This document shows, one piece after another, positions 8,164-15,347 of a DNA stretch of 25,932 bases. A program made the translations under genes and the position numbers. This DNA comes from CALFCE01 sp964411665 (GTDB lineage: Bacteria; Pseudomonadota; Gammaproteobacteria; Granulosicoccales; Granulosicoccaceae). Numbering within the stretch: the first letter of the stretch is position 1; each line of letters opens with the position of its first letter. The stretch is taken from positions 1 to 25,932 of the forward strand of contig CAYPMR010000055.1 in NCBI GenBank assembly GCA_964411665.1, written 5' to 3'. A model generated the notes under the pieces. The model did not search any database and had not been told where the DNA came from. It saw nothing but the letters and a program-made list of their open reading frames with translations.

Positions 8164-9336
8164 ATGAGTCATTCCGGCCAGTACGAATCTCATCAATACA
8201 CGTACATTGATACGGCGTCAGATCTGGAGAACTTCTGCAACGCACTTGGCGGTGGTGACTTTATTGCCATCGATACTGAATTTTTGAGGGAAAAAACCTA
8301 TTACCCCGAGCTATGCCTGGTACAAATCAAACAGGGTGAGCACCTCGCCTGCATTGATACGATGGCAATCGGTGATCTGTCAGCGCTTAGCAACTTAATG
8401 CACAACCAGTCGATCACCAAGGTGTTCCATGCAGCTGCACAGGACATGGAGATATTCGTTATGCTGAACAAAAAAGCACCAGCACCGATTTTCGATACGC
8501 AAATCGCTGCACCGCTACTCGGGTATCAAGAACAAATCGGCTACGGCAATCTTGTCAAAGAGGTACTCGGTGTCACACTGGCAAAAACACATACCCGGGC
8601 AGATTGGTCACGCCGCCCTATTCCAACTCAGCAATTGCACTACGCGCTTGATGATGTGATTCATCTGGAAAATCTGTATCTGTCGCTGTGCGAGAAGCTC
8701 AAAGCTCGTGGTCGACTTGAGTGGCTAACGCCGGAGTTCGAAGACATGTCTTCGATGGACAGGTACAACAAACCCGCCAAACATCAATGGCAAAAAATGC
8801 GTGCTGCACAACAAATGAAAGGCCAGCAACTAGCCACATTGCAGGGCCTCGCCGAGTGGCGTGAACTGTATGCGCGTGAAAGCAACCGGCCAAAAAGCTG
8901 GGTGCTAAAGGACGACGCGCTAGCGGATCTCGCCAAACAGCGCCCTAACAGTCTCAAAGAACTCTCACACGTACGCAGTATTAATAGCCGTACGCACGAA
9001 AAACTGGGCGATAAAATACTGACAGTTATCGCAAACGCTGCGAATCGCAAACCCGAACCGCTGCCAGCCTTTGTAAAAACAGCAAAACCGACTGCCCATC
9101 AAACGGTAACGACTGATGCCCTGACTGCTATTGTGTCGGCGATAGCGCTGCAACACGATGTCAATCCGACGCAGCTTGCCACACGCAAGCAACTGCAGAG
9201 CATCGTCACCAACAGCAACAACGATGCTATAACCGGCTGGCAGAAAGCTATCCTTGGAAGCACTATCGACGATTTTTTGTCTGGAAAAATATCTATCAGC
9301 AGCAATAACAGCAAAGTCATACTGACCAAACATTGA
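8164..9336 (+). CDS. rnd: Ribonuclease D
   Basis: 390-residue 3'-to-5' exoribonuclease that trims tRNA and other stable RNA precursors. The DEDDy exonuclease site is complete: Asp37 and Glu39 in FIAIDTEF, Asp94 in FHAAAQDMEIF, and Tyr160/Asp164 in HYALDDVIHL. An HRDC-type helical domain occupies about residues 213-295, and a second HRDC-like region follows, as in E. coli RNase D (375 residues). The gene starts 70 bp after tamB with a 10-bp tandem repeat directly upstream instead of a ribosome-binding site, so translation may be weak or the start may be further in. Confidence 0.94.
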   Translation: MSHSGQYESHQYTYIDTASDLENFCNALGGGDFIAIDTEFLREKTYYPELCLVQIKQGEHLACIDTMAIGDLSALSNLMHNQSITKVFHAAAQDMEIFVMLNKKAPAPIFDTQIAAPLLGYQEQIGYGNLVKEVLGVTLAKTHTRADWSRRPIPTQQLHYALDDVIHLENLYLSLCEKLKARGRLEWLTPEFEDMSSMDRYNKPAKHQWQKMRAAQQMKGQQLATLQGLAEWRELYARESNRPKSWVLKDDALADLAKQRPNSLKELSHVRSINSRTHEKLGDKILTVIANAANRKPEPLPAFVKTAKPTAHQTVTTDALTAIVSAIALQHDVNPTQLATRKQLQSIVTNSNNDAITGWQKAILGSTIDDFLSGKISISSNNSKVILTKH

Positions 9337-9398
9337 TTACTAATTTTGCTTTATACGCTTGAAAGTAATTTAGATCGAGAGAACTAACAGAGAATGTA

Positions 9399-10376
9399 AT
9401 GATGGAAACACTGCTGGCAGGTTTAAGAGCAGCCGGGGAACCTACCCGTCTGCGCCTATTGGCCCTTTGTGCTCACGGGGAATTGAGCGTCACCGAGCTC
9501 ACACAAATACTCGGACAAAGCCAACCACGCGTGTCACGCCATTTAAAACTGCTGATAGAGGCCGGTCTTCTGGAGCGTTTTCGAGAAGGCAATCTGATGT
9601 TCTATCGCATAGCCGAGAACGGCGAGGATGCACATCTTGCCCGCACACTGGTTGATCTTTTGCCCGACAACGATACTGAACTCAATCGTGATCTTATTCG
9701 CCTGGAGCAAATCCGCGAACGTCGGGCGGCACTCGCCGAACAATATTTTCAGGAAAATGCAGCGCGCTGGAAAGAGATCCGCGCCATGCATGTTGCAGAA
9801 GCTGATCTTGAGAACGAATTCATGCACACGGTTGGCGGTAACCAATATGAATCATTTCTGGATATTGGCACAGGTACAGGACGAATACTGGAGTTGCTCG
9901 CCAATCAGGTACAACGCGGCATTGGCATAGACACCAGCACAGAGATGTTATCTGTTGCTCGTACAACACTCGAACAGGCCGGTATCAAGCACGTACATGT
10001 GCGCAAGGGTGATATGTACAATCTGCCGATAGATGACGCGACCATCGATCTTGCAACTTTACATCTGGTGCTGCACTACAGCATGGATCCGGCTCAGGTG
10101 TTGACCGAGGCTTGCCGTACACTCAAACCGGATGGCCGGTTAATTATTGTGGATTTTGCACCTCACGAAGAAGACACACTACGCACTGAGCACCAACACC
10201 AGCGTCTCGGATTCACAGACAAGGAAATCAAATCCATTCTCAATGGTCTTGGATTACAAGTGGAGAAAACACGCAAACTCACCGGTGATCCATTAACCGT
10301 TAATATCTGGGCGGCAGCGAAACCACCTGCCGCTAATGCGGCCATTGAATCAACCAATGACAACAGACTGCACTAA
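9399..10376 (+). CDS. ArsR-family regulator fused to a SAM-dependent methyltransferase
   Basis: 325 residues. Residues 1-75 form an ArsR/SmtB winged helix with recognition helix SQPRVSRHLKLLIEAGLL. Residues 145-310 form a class I methyltransferase with the SAM loop DIGTGTG (155-161) and a later LHLVLHYSMDPAQVL segment of the UbiE/Methyltransf_11 type. The ELCVCEL metal site of classic ArsR proteins reads ELSVTEL here and Cys24 is the only cysteine in the regulator half, so metal sensing through that site is unlikely. Such fusions are common in proteobacteria, often near methionine-cycle genes, and may sense S-adenosyl compounds; that is inference. ATG 9399 and ATG 9402 are both possible starts. 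It is probably a separate transcription unit. Confidence 0.85.
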   Translation: MMETLLAGLRAAGEPTRLRLLALCAHGELSVTELTQILGQSQPRVSRHLKLLIEAGLLERFREGNLMFYRIAENGEDAHLARTLVDLLPDNDTELNRDLIRLEQIRERRAALAEQYFQENAARWKEIRAMHVAEADLENEFMHTVGGNQYESFLDIGTGTGRILELLANQVQRGIGIDTSTEMLSVARTTLEQAGIKHVHVRKGDMYNLPIDDATIDLATLHLVLHYSMDPAQVLTEACRTLKPDGRLIIVDFAPHEEDTLRTEHQHQRLGFTDKEIKSILNGLGLQVEKTRKLTGDPLTVNIWAAAKPPAANAAIESTNDNRLH

Positions 10377-10459
10377 TCGTGAAATGTGCGATTATCAGCA
10401 AGGACCATAGAAAGCCGGTAAAATCGTACTTTCCGAATGATAGACACCGGTAAATTCCG

Positions 10460-11200
10460 TTGGCCAAACTAGTTTTTATTATTGCCATCCTGACTGTGGG
10501 ATGGTTGATCTACAAACTGTACTTCAAGCAGTTACTCGCCCAAGGTAAATCCGGCAAGATCAAAATAGCACTGATCGTTGTTGGCCTGTTGTTTATGGTG
10601 CTGGCTGTGACAGGTCGAGCGCACGTACTGTTCGCATTGATCGGTGCTGCGATGACGCAGATCATGCGCATTATGCCCTTGATGATACGGTTTTTCCCGC
10701 AAATCGCTCAAATGTTCGCCGGCAAATCACCGTTCGGTGCAGGGCAGTCCTCGCGCTTGCGTTCAGCCACACTGGTTGTCACTATCGAACACAGCAATGG
10801 CCGTATGGATGGTGAAGTGATAGCGGGTGAGTTCACCGGCCGTCGCTTAAGTGAACTGAGCCCCGATGAGCTGGCCACGCTGCTCGAGAACTGTCAACGA
10901 AACGACGTTAAGGGCGCGCGCCTGCTAATGGCTTATCTGGCCCGCACACGCGGCGGACAGTATGCCGGTGGCGGTAACGAGGCCGGCGCAGGTACACACC
11001 CGGACACACGGCTCTCTACCCGTGAGGCCTATGAAATTCTCGGGCTTGAAAAAGGTGTTGATCGACAGGCTGTCATTGATGCTCACCGACGTCTGATGAA
11101 CCGAATGCACCCGGACAAGGGCGGTAGCAACTATCTGGCAAGCAAAATCAACGCGGCCAAAAAGACCTTGCTCGACAGCGATGAGATCAAATCTGCCTGA
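10460..11200 (+). CDS. Membrane-anchored J-domain protein (DnaJ-like co-chaperone)
   Basis: 246 residues. Two hydrophobic segments at about 3-20 and 34-52 anchor the N-terminus, and a third weakly hydrophobic, methionine-rich stretch follows at about 55-86. The C-terminus (187-245) is a J domain: STREAYEILGLEKG, then HPDKGG with the catalytic His-Pro-Asp at 217-219, then INAAKKTLL. The order membrane anchor then C-terminal J domain resembles mitochondrial Tim14/Pam18 and related bacterial proteins, and suggests recruitment of DnaK to a membrane client. There is no G/F region or zinc finger. The start appears to be TTG at 10460; the nearby ATG at 10437 is in another frame and soon stops. The client is unknown. 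Confidence 0.85.
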   Translation: MAKLVFIIAILTVGWLIYKLYFKQLLAQGKSGKIKIALIVVGLLFMVLAVTGRAHVLFALIGAAMTQIMRIMPLMIRFFPQIAQMFAGKSPFGAGQSSRLRSATLVVTIEHSNGRMDGEVIAGEFTGRRLSELSPDELATLLENCQRNDVKGARLLMAYLARTRGGQYAGGGNEAGAGTHPDTRLSTREAYEILGLEKGVDRQAVIDAHRRLMNRMHPDKGGSNYLASKINAAKKTLLDSDEIKSA

Positions 11201-11201
11201 C

Positions 11202-11252
11202 TTGACTCAGCGCGGGTTTTGACTCAACACGGGTTTTGACTCAGCACGGGCC
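11202..11252. repeat. Three tandem copies of a 17-bp unit containing TTGACTCA
   Basis: TTGACTCAGCGCGGGTT (11202-11218), TTGACTCAACACGGGTT (11219-11235) and TTGACTCAGCACGGGCC (11236-11252) run head to tail immediately after the J-protein stop and about 150 bp before the DAHP synthase start. Each unit starts with the -35-like hexamer TTGACT. Regular spacing could serve a regulator, but an inert duplication is equally possible. Confidence 0.9.
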
Positions 11253-11398
11253 TATACCGCCACACCAGGAGACTACTCAGGCTCCTACAGCACAAAATCA
11301 ACAATTAAGTGCAAGCACTGCTCGTTTCGCCTAGTTTCATCAACACTATCGCGCTAGTATTACCTGCTAACAAGATACAGTAATACGAAGGAAGGCCG

Positions 11399-12511
11399 GT
11401 GCAAAAACTCAGTAATACCAATGTTCTCGATATGACACAGCTCACAACTCCGCAGCAGTTGCGTGAGCGTTATCCACGTTCCGGGAATGCCTCAGCTACT
11501 GTCGAAAAGGGTCGTCAGGAAATCACCGATATTCTCGATCGCAAGGACCACCGCTTGCTGGTCGTTATCGGCCCCTGTTCCATCCACGATATTGACCTCG
11601 CAAAGGAATACGCAGATCGGCTCTTGTCACTGCGTAAAGAACTAGCCTCCAGCCTCAATATAGTCATGCGTGTCTACTTTGAAAAACCCCGCACTACGGT
11701 TGGCTGGAAAGGTTTTATCAACGACCCTCATCTGGATGACAGTTTCAAAATTGATGAAGGACTGGCACGTTCGCGCGAATTACTGCTGCATCTTGCGGAG
11801 ATGGGCATGCCAACTGGCACGGAAGCGCTTGACCCGATAAGTCCGCAATACCTGTCCGATCTATTCAGTTGGGCGGCGATTGGTGCACGTACGACTGAAT
11901 CGCAGACGCATCGTGAAATGGCCAGTGGACTATCGATGGCGGTCGGTTTTAAAAACGGCACCAATGGCAGCCTTGATGTCGCCGTCAACGCCCTGCGCTC
12001 GGCATCATCACCGCATCGATTCCTGGGCATCAACTTCGACGGTCACACGTCAATCATTCATACACGCGGCAATGAATATGGCCATGTGATTTTGCGTGGT
12101 GGTTCAAACGGCCCCAACTACGATGCAGAGCATGTAACGGATGCCGAAGAGCAACTTGCCGCTGCGAAATTACCTGCTCGCATTATGGTCGATTGCGCAC
12201 ATGCCAATTCGAACAAAAACCACGAAGTACAACCGCTGGTGGCTGCCAATGTCGCTGATCAGATAGTAGCTGGTAACCAATCCATTGTTGGCTTGATGAT
12301 CGAAAGCAACATAGCCGCTGGCAACCAAAGTCTCGGTAAAAAGGAAGATTTGGCTTACGGTGTTTCGATCACAGATGCCTGTGTTGATTGGGAAACTACA
12401 GAGACAACCTTGCGTTCGCTTCACGAGAAAATTAGCAAGGCCATGGTTAATCGCAAAAGCTCACAGACTGACAAGACGTCGTCAAGTATCAGTGATCCTG
12501 CTACGGCCTGA
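11399..12511 (+). CDS. aroG: 3-deoxy-7-phosphoheptulonate (DAHP) synthase, class I AroG/AroF/AroH type
   Basis: 370-residue enzyme that condenses phosphoenolpyruvate and erythrose-4-phosphate, the first step of aromatic amino-acid synthesis. The metal ligands fall at Cys60 (VIGPCSIHD), His268 (VDCAHANSNKNH), Glu302 and Asp326; the last three have the same numbers as in E. coli AroG. PRTTVGWKG and KNGTNG are the substrate-binding signatures. The N-terminal extension that mediates allosteric feedback is present. A serine/threonine-rich tail of about 20 residues is extra. GTG 11399 is supported by AAGGAAGG at 11388-11395. Which aromatic amino acid inhibits it cannot be read safely, so the symbol names the subfamily only. 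No TyrR-like box was seen upstream. Confidence 0.93.
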   Translation: MQKLSNTNVLDMTQLTTPQQLRERYPRSGNASATVEKGRQEITDILDRKDHRLLVVIGPCSIHDIDLAKEYADRLLSLRKELASSLNIVMRVYFEKPRTTVGWKGFINDPHLDDSFKIDEGLARSRELLLHLAEMGMPTGTEALDPISPQYLSDLFSWAAIGARTTESQTHREMASGLSMAVGFKNGTNGSLDVAVNALRSASSPHRFLGINFDGHTSIIHTRGNEYGHVILRGGSNGPNYDAEHVTDAEEQLAAAKLPARIMVDCAHANSNKNHEVQPLVAANVADQIVAGNQSIVGLMIESNIAAGNQSLGKKEDLAYGVSITDACVDWETTETTLRSLHEKISKAMVNRKSSQTDKTSSSISDPATA

Positions 12512-12519
12512 TTGGAATT

Positions 12520-12858
12520 CTAGGCAAACACTAACTTCAGGAAGAAAAAACACAACATACCGATAACTATCGTCAATAGCAGGTGACTTGTTAACCGGGC
12601 AATAACAATGGCGACCAAGGATGCCCATAGGTACGGATTGGCTGCTTCCAGCAGCCAATCGCCACCTGGTTTTAGTGCCATAGGTACACTTATCGCCGTT
12701 AAAACCGCCACAGGTACATAGGCAAGCGCGCGCTCAATCGGCTCGGGCAACGAGACCTTGCCAGCCAGCGCCATCAATGGGTATCGCGCAAGGTAAGTCA
12801 CCAACATCATCCCGACAATTAGTACCACTTCCTCACCAGGACTAAAAACGTAGTTCAT
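12520..12858 (-). CDS. azlD: AzlD-type branched-chain amino-acid exporter small subunit
   Basis: 112-residue hydrophobic protein with four predicted membrane helices, the normal size of AzlD. The signature TYLARYPLMALAG (about residues 20-32) and the PVAVLTAISVPMAL segment are typical. AzlD pairs with AzlC in the LIV-E family to export branched-chain amino acids or analogues. The ATG overlaps the end of azlC by 4 bases (12855-12858), so the two are translationally coupled. It ends 8 bp from the convergent DAHP synthase. Confidence 0.9.
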   Translation of the reverse strand: MNYVFSPGEEVVLIVGMMLVTYLARYPLMALAGKVSLPEPIERALAYVPVAVLTAISVPMALKPGGDWLLEAANPYLWASLVAIVIARLTSHLLLTIVIGMLCFFFLKLVFA

Positions 12859-13628
12859 TTTGCTGAGCCTTCTCGTTGCTTTTCTTGCGCAGACTTTCTG
12901 TCGTTCTTTTCGGGGTGCTTCTCAGGTGACACAGTTTCAACCAGAACACCGGCAGCAATACCAGCCAAAGCACCCGAGATCAAACCAACTTGATTGGGCA
13001 AGCTATGTAAAAGGACCGCCACAGTGCCGGCAACAACAGCACTCACCAACATAGCTCGCGACACAATCAAGGGCACGACAATACCAATGAAGGTGACAAC
13101 CAACGCGAACTCCAGCCCCCAATCGCTGATACCCGCCAGTGATTGGCCAGTGACAATACCTATCACTGTGCAGATCTGCCAGTTAACGTACATAAACACA
13201 GCCGAGCCCAGAAAATACCAGTGCTTGTATTCTGATGTATCAGCCTCTCGATAACGCTGAATCACCACAGCATAGGTCTCATCCGTCAACCAAAAAGCAA
13301 GCGGCACCAACCAGCGCTGAGGTAGCTTTGTCACATAAGGACCAATCGATGCGGCATACAAACCGTGGCGTAAATTAACGATAAACGTTGTTAATACGAT
13401 GAGTGCGATCCCGGCTCCCTGAGCGACCAGACCGGCTGCGACAAACTGTGCTGAACCGGCAAACACGATCAGGCTAAATCCAAGTACAGCCCACACTGAA
13501 AGTCCAGCAGTGATCGCCAGCGCACCGAATATAATGCCGAAAGGGATGGCTCCGATAATCAACGGAATCGTGTCTTTGACACCACGCAGAAATTCGCTGC
13601 GCTTTGTCGTCTCTGGCGATTGTGACAT
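12855..13628 (-). CDS. azlC: AzlC-type branched-chain amino-acid exporter large subunit
   Basis: 257 residues with six to seven hydrophobic helices. The N-terminal GVKDTIPLIIGAIPFGIIFGALA is the AzlC family hallmark, followed by FAGSAQFVAAGLVAQGA and the NLRHGLYAASIGPYV and FWLTDETYAV segments. It forms the exporter with the AzlD subunit encoded directly downstream. A highly charged tail of about 28 residues (rich in Lys, Glu, Arg) extends into the cytoplasm and is longer than I expect for the family. The gene lies 62 bp downstream of the racemase gene on the same strand, so an amino-acid-related operon is plausible. Confidence 0.9.
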   Translation of the reverse strand: MSQSPETTKRSEFLRGVKDTIPLIIGAIPFGIIFGALAITAGLSVWAVLGFSLIVFAGSAQFVAAGLVAQGAGIALIVLTTFIVNLRHGLYAASIGPYVTKLPQRWLVPLAFWLTDETYAVVIQRYREADTSEYKHWYFLGSAVFMYVNWQICTVIGIVTGQSLAGISDWGLEFALVVTFIGIVVPLIVSRAMLVSAVVAGTVAVLLHSLPNQVGLISGALAGIAAGVLVETVSPEKHPEKNDRKSAQEKQREGSAK

Positions 13629-13690
13629 TCGAAAGACCGTGACGATGTTAGCTAGTGGAAGATTGGCAGCGACAACTGCAGCGGCAGCGT

Positions 13691-14389
13691 TTAGGCATTA
13701 TCAATAATTGCTCGCACAGCAGCCTCAGCATGCATTTCGGTCGTATCGAACAAGGGAATTGATGTGTGTGACTGTTTAATCAGGAGCGTGATTTCAGTGC
13801 ATCCGAGAATGATGGCCTCAGCGCCACGTTCAGCCAAGCGATCAATGACAGCAAGATAGGTATCGCGCGAGGAAGGAACAATTTCACCCAGACACAACTC
13901 GTCATAGATGATTTGATGAACCGCATGCATATCTCCCTCATCAGGCACAATCACATCAATATCAAATTGACCTTGCATCCGGCCTTTGTAGAACTCATCT
14001 CGCATAGTAAAGCCTGTGCCTAAAAGTCCCACCTTGCTATGCCCTGCCACAAGAATCGCTTCTGCGGTTGGGTCAACGATATGCAACAGTGGCAGATCCA
14101 CACCATCGAGTGTCTCCGCAGCCACCTTGTGCATCGTATTGGTCGCAATGAGTAACAGATCAGCACCACCTGCCTGCAGAGACCGTGCAGCCTGATTGAG
14201 AATAGCGCCGGCGCCGGCCCAGTCACCTGCGTGCTGCAATACCTCAATTTCGGCAAAATCCACACTCGACAACAACATCTTGGCAGAGTGCAAACCACCG
14301 AGTTCCCGCTTGATGCCGCGATTGATCCACTGGTAATACAGCACCGTGGATTCCCAGCTCATCCCACCAATAACGCCAAGAGTCTTCAT
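13691..14389 (-). CDS. ygeA: Aspartate/glutamate racemase, YgeA type
   Basis: Cofactor-independent racemase with two mirrored alpha/beta domains. Starting at ATG 14387-14389 (MKTLGVIGGMSWEST) the protein has 232 residues, and the catalytic pair falls at Thr83 (ATNTMH) and Cys197 (LGCTEI), exactly the Thr83/Cys197 pair described for E. coli YgeA. This is why I prefer it to the ATG 24 bases upstream, which would add eight unconserved residues. The Thr-for-Cys substitution is normal for this branch, which racemises L-Asp and L-Glu as well as acting on other amino acids. Neither start has a good Shine-Dalgarno site. The azlC-azlD exporter genes follow on the same strand. Confidence 0.9.
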   Translation of the reverse strand: MKTLGVIGGMSWESTVLYYQWINRGIKRELGGLHSAKMLLSSVDFAEIEVLQHAGDWAGAGAILNQAARSLQAGGADLLLIATNTMHKVAAETLDGVDLPLLHIVDPTAEAILVAGHSKVGLLGTGFTMRDEFYKGRMQGQFDIDVIVPDEGDMHAVHQIIYDELCLGEIVPSSRDTYLAVIDRLAERGAEAIILGCTEITLLIKQSHTSIPLFDTTEMHAEAAVRAIIDNA

Positions 14390-14475
14390 ATTGAGAAGTA
14401 TATCTGATGACATCAGAGTCGTTACGGTCCCGATCGACCACCAATAACCACTTTTTGCCCTTATATGTCGATGAG

Positions 14476-14505
14476 CGGAATTGTTGTTTCCGGAATTGTT
14501 GAGGC
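14476..14505. repeat. Imperfect tandem duplication of a 15-bp unit upstream of cmoA
   Basis: CGGAATTGTTGTTTC (14476-14490) is followed by CGGAATTGTTGAGGC (14491-14505); the first 11 bases are identical. The copies occupy the region where a -35 element for cmoA would be expected. Confidence 0.75.
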
Positions 14506-14509
14506 TAGG

Positions 14510-14515
14510 TAAAAT
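14510..14515 (+). promoter_or_regulatory. Possible -10 element placing the start of cmoA mRNA at or near its ATG
   Basis: TAAAAT at 14510-14515 ends 6 bases before the cmoA ATG (14522). A transcript from it would start at about the A of the start codon, and no Shine-Dalgarno site lies at the usual distance. This fits a leaderless or nearly leaderless mRNA. The -35 region is poor, so support is modest. Confidence 0.3.
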
Positions 14516-14521
14516 GGCGCG

Positions 14522-15298
14522 ATGAACTCCTCTGCCCGTGACCAGATCTACAGCACCCCGCTTGCCGATATCGGAGGATTTCGGTTTGACCAGCAGGTGG
14601 TAGATGTATTTCCGAATATGCTGGATCGGTCGATTCCTGGATACGCCAGCATCATCGCGCAGACTGGTTTACTGGCGAAGCACTTCGCGCGTGAAGACAC
14701 TCGCTGCTATGACTTGGGCTGCTCTCTTGGGGCTACCCTGTTGTCGATGCGCCATGCCATTGCAAACGTCAATTGCGAATTGGTCGGAGTCGATAATTCC
14801 ACTGCGATGATCAAGCGTTGCAAGGAACTACTGGACATCGACAACAAGGCAACCCGTGCCGAGCGTCAATCTGATTCATCAGAACAAAGCCCACCACCGG
14901 TGACCCTGATTCATGAAGATATTGAACGCGTTGAAATTACCAATGCTTCTGTCGTTGCCCTGAACTTCACACTACAATTTATCCAACCATATGCGCGTAA
15001 AACGCTACTGAACCGGATTGGCAGTGCCATTGTGGACGGCGGTGCGCTGATAATCTCAGAGAAAATAAAATTTGACGATCAATTTCTGCAAGACCTTTAC
15101 ACCGACCAGTATCACGCATTTAAAAAAGCGAATGGTTATTCCGATCTGGAAATCAGTCAAAAGCGCAGCGCGCTGGAGAACGTACTGATACCAGACACAT
15201 TGGACACCCACTTGGTTAGACTTCGTGAGGCTGGTTTTAAGCATTGCTCCGTGTGGTTTCAGTGTTTTAACTTTGTTTCCATAGTCGCTATTAAATGA
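14522..15298 (+). CDS. cmoA: Carboxy-S-adenosyl-L-methionine synthase CmoA
   Basis: 258 residues. Converts S-adenosylmethionine and prephenate to carboxy-SAM, the donor CmoB uses to make cmo5U at tRNA position 34. The family N-terminus is clear: RDQIYSTPLADIGGF, then VVDVFPNMLDRSIPGYASII, then the SAM loop DLGCSLGA at about residues 64-71. The C-terminal HLVRLREAGF and WFQCFNFVS also match. Relative to the E. coli protein (247 residues) there is a short Ser/Glu-rich insert near residues 113-127. It is followed after 49 bp by cmoB, and the two presumably form an operon. The prephenate requirement links it to the shikimate pathway, whose first enzyme is encoded 2 kb away. Confidence 0.95.
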   Translation: MNSSARDQIYSTPLADIGGFRFDQQVVDVFPNMLDRSIPGYASIIAQTGLLAKHFAREDTRCYDLGCSLGATLLSMRHAIANVNCELVGVDNSTAMIKRCKELLDIDNKATRAERQSDSSEQSPPPVTLIHEDIERVEITNASVVALNFTLQFIQPYARKTLLNRIGSAIVDGGALIISEKIKFDDQFLQDLYTDQYHAFKKANGYSDLEISQKRSALENVLIPDTLDTHLVRLREAGFKHCSVWFQCFNFVSIVAIK

Positions 15299-15347
15299 TC
15301 GCCACCTCGCTGGCGAACTAACCCTGTCCACACCCGATCAACCACAC

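Noticed and set aside
11253..11398. TyrR or TrpR operator upstream of DAHP synthase
   Set aside because: No TGTAAA-N6-TTTACA pair or TrpR palindrome could be seen.
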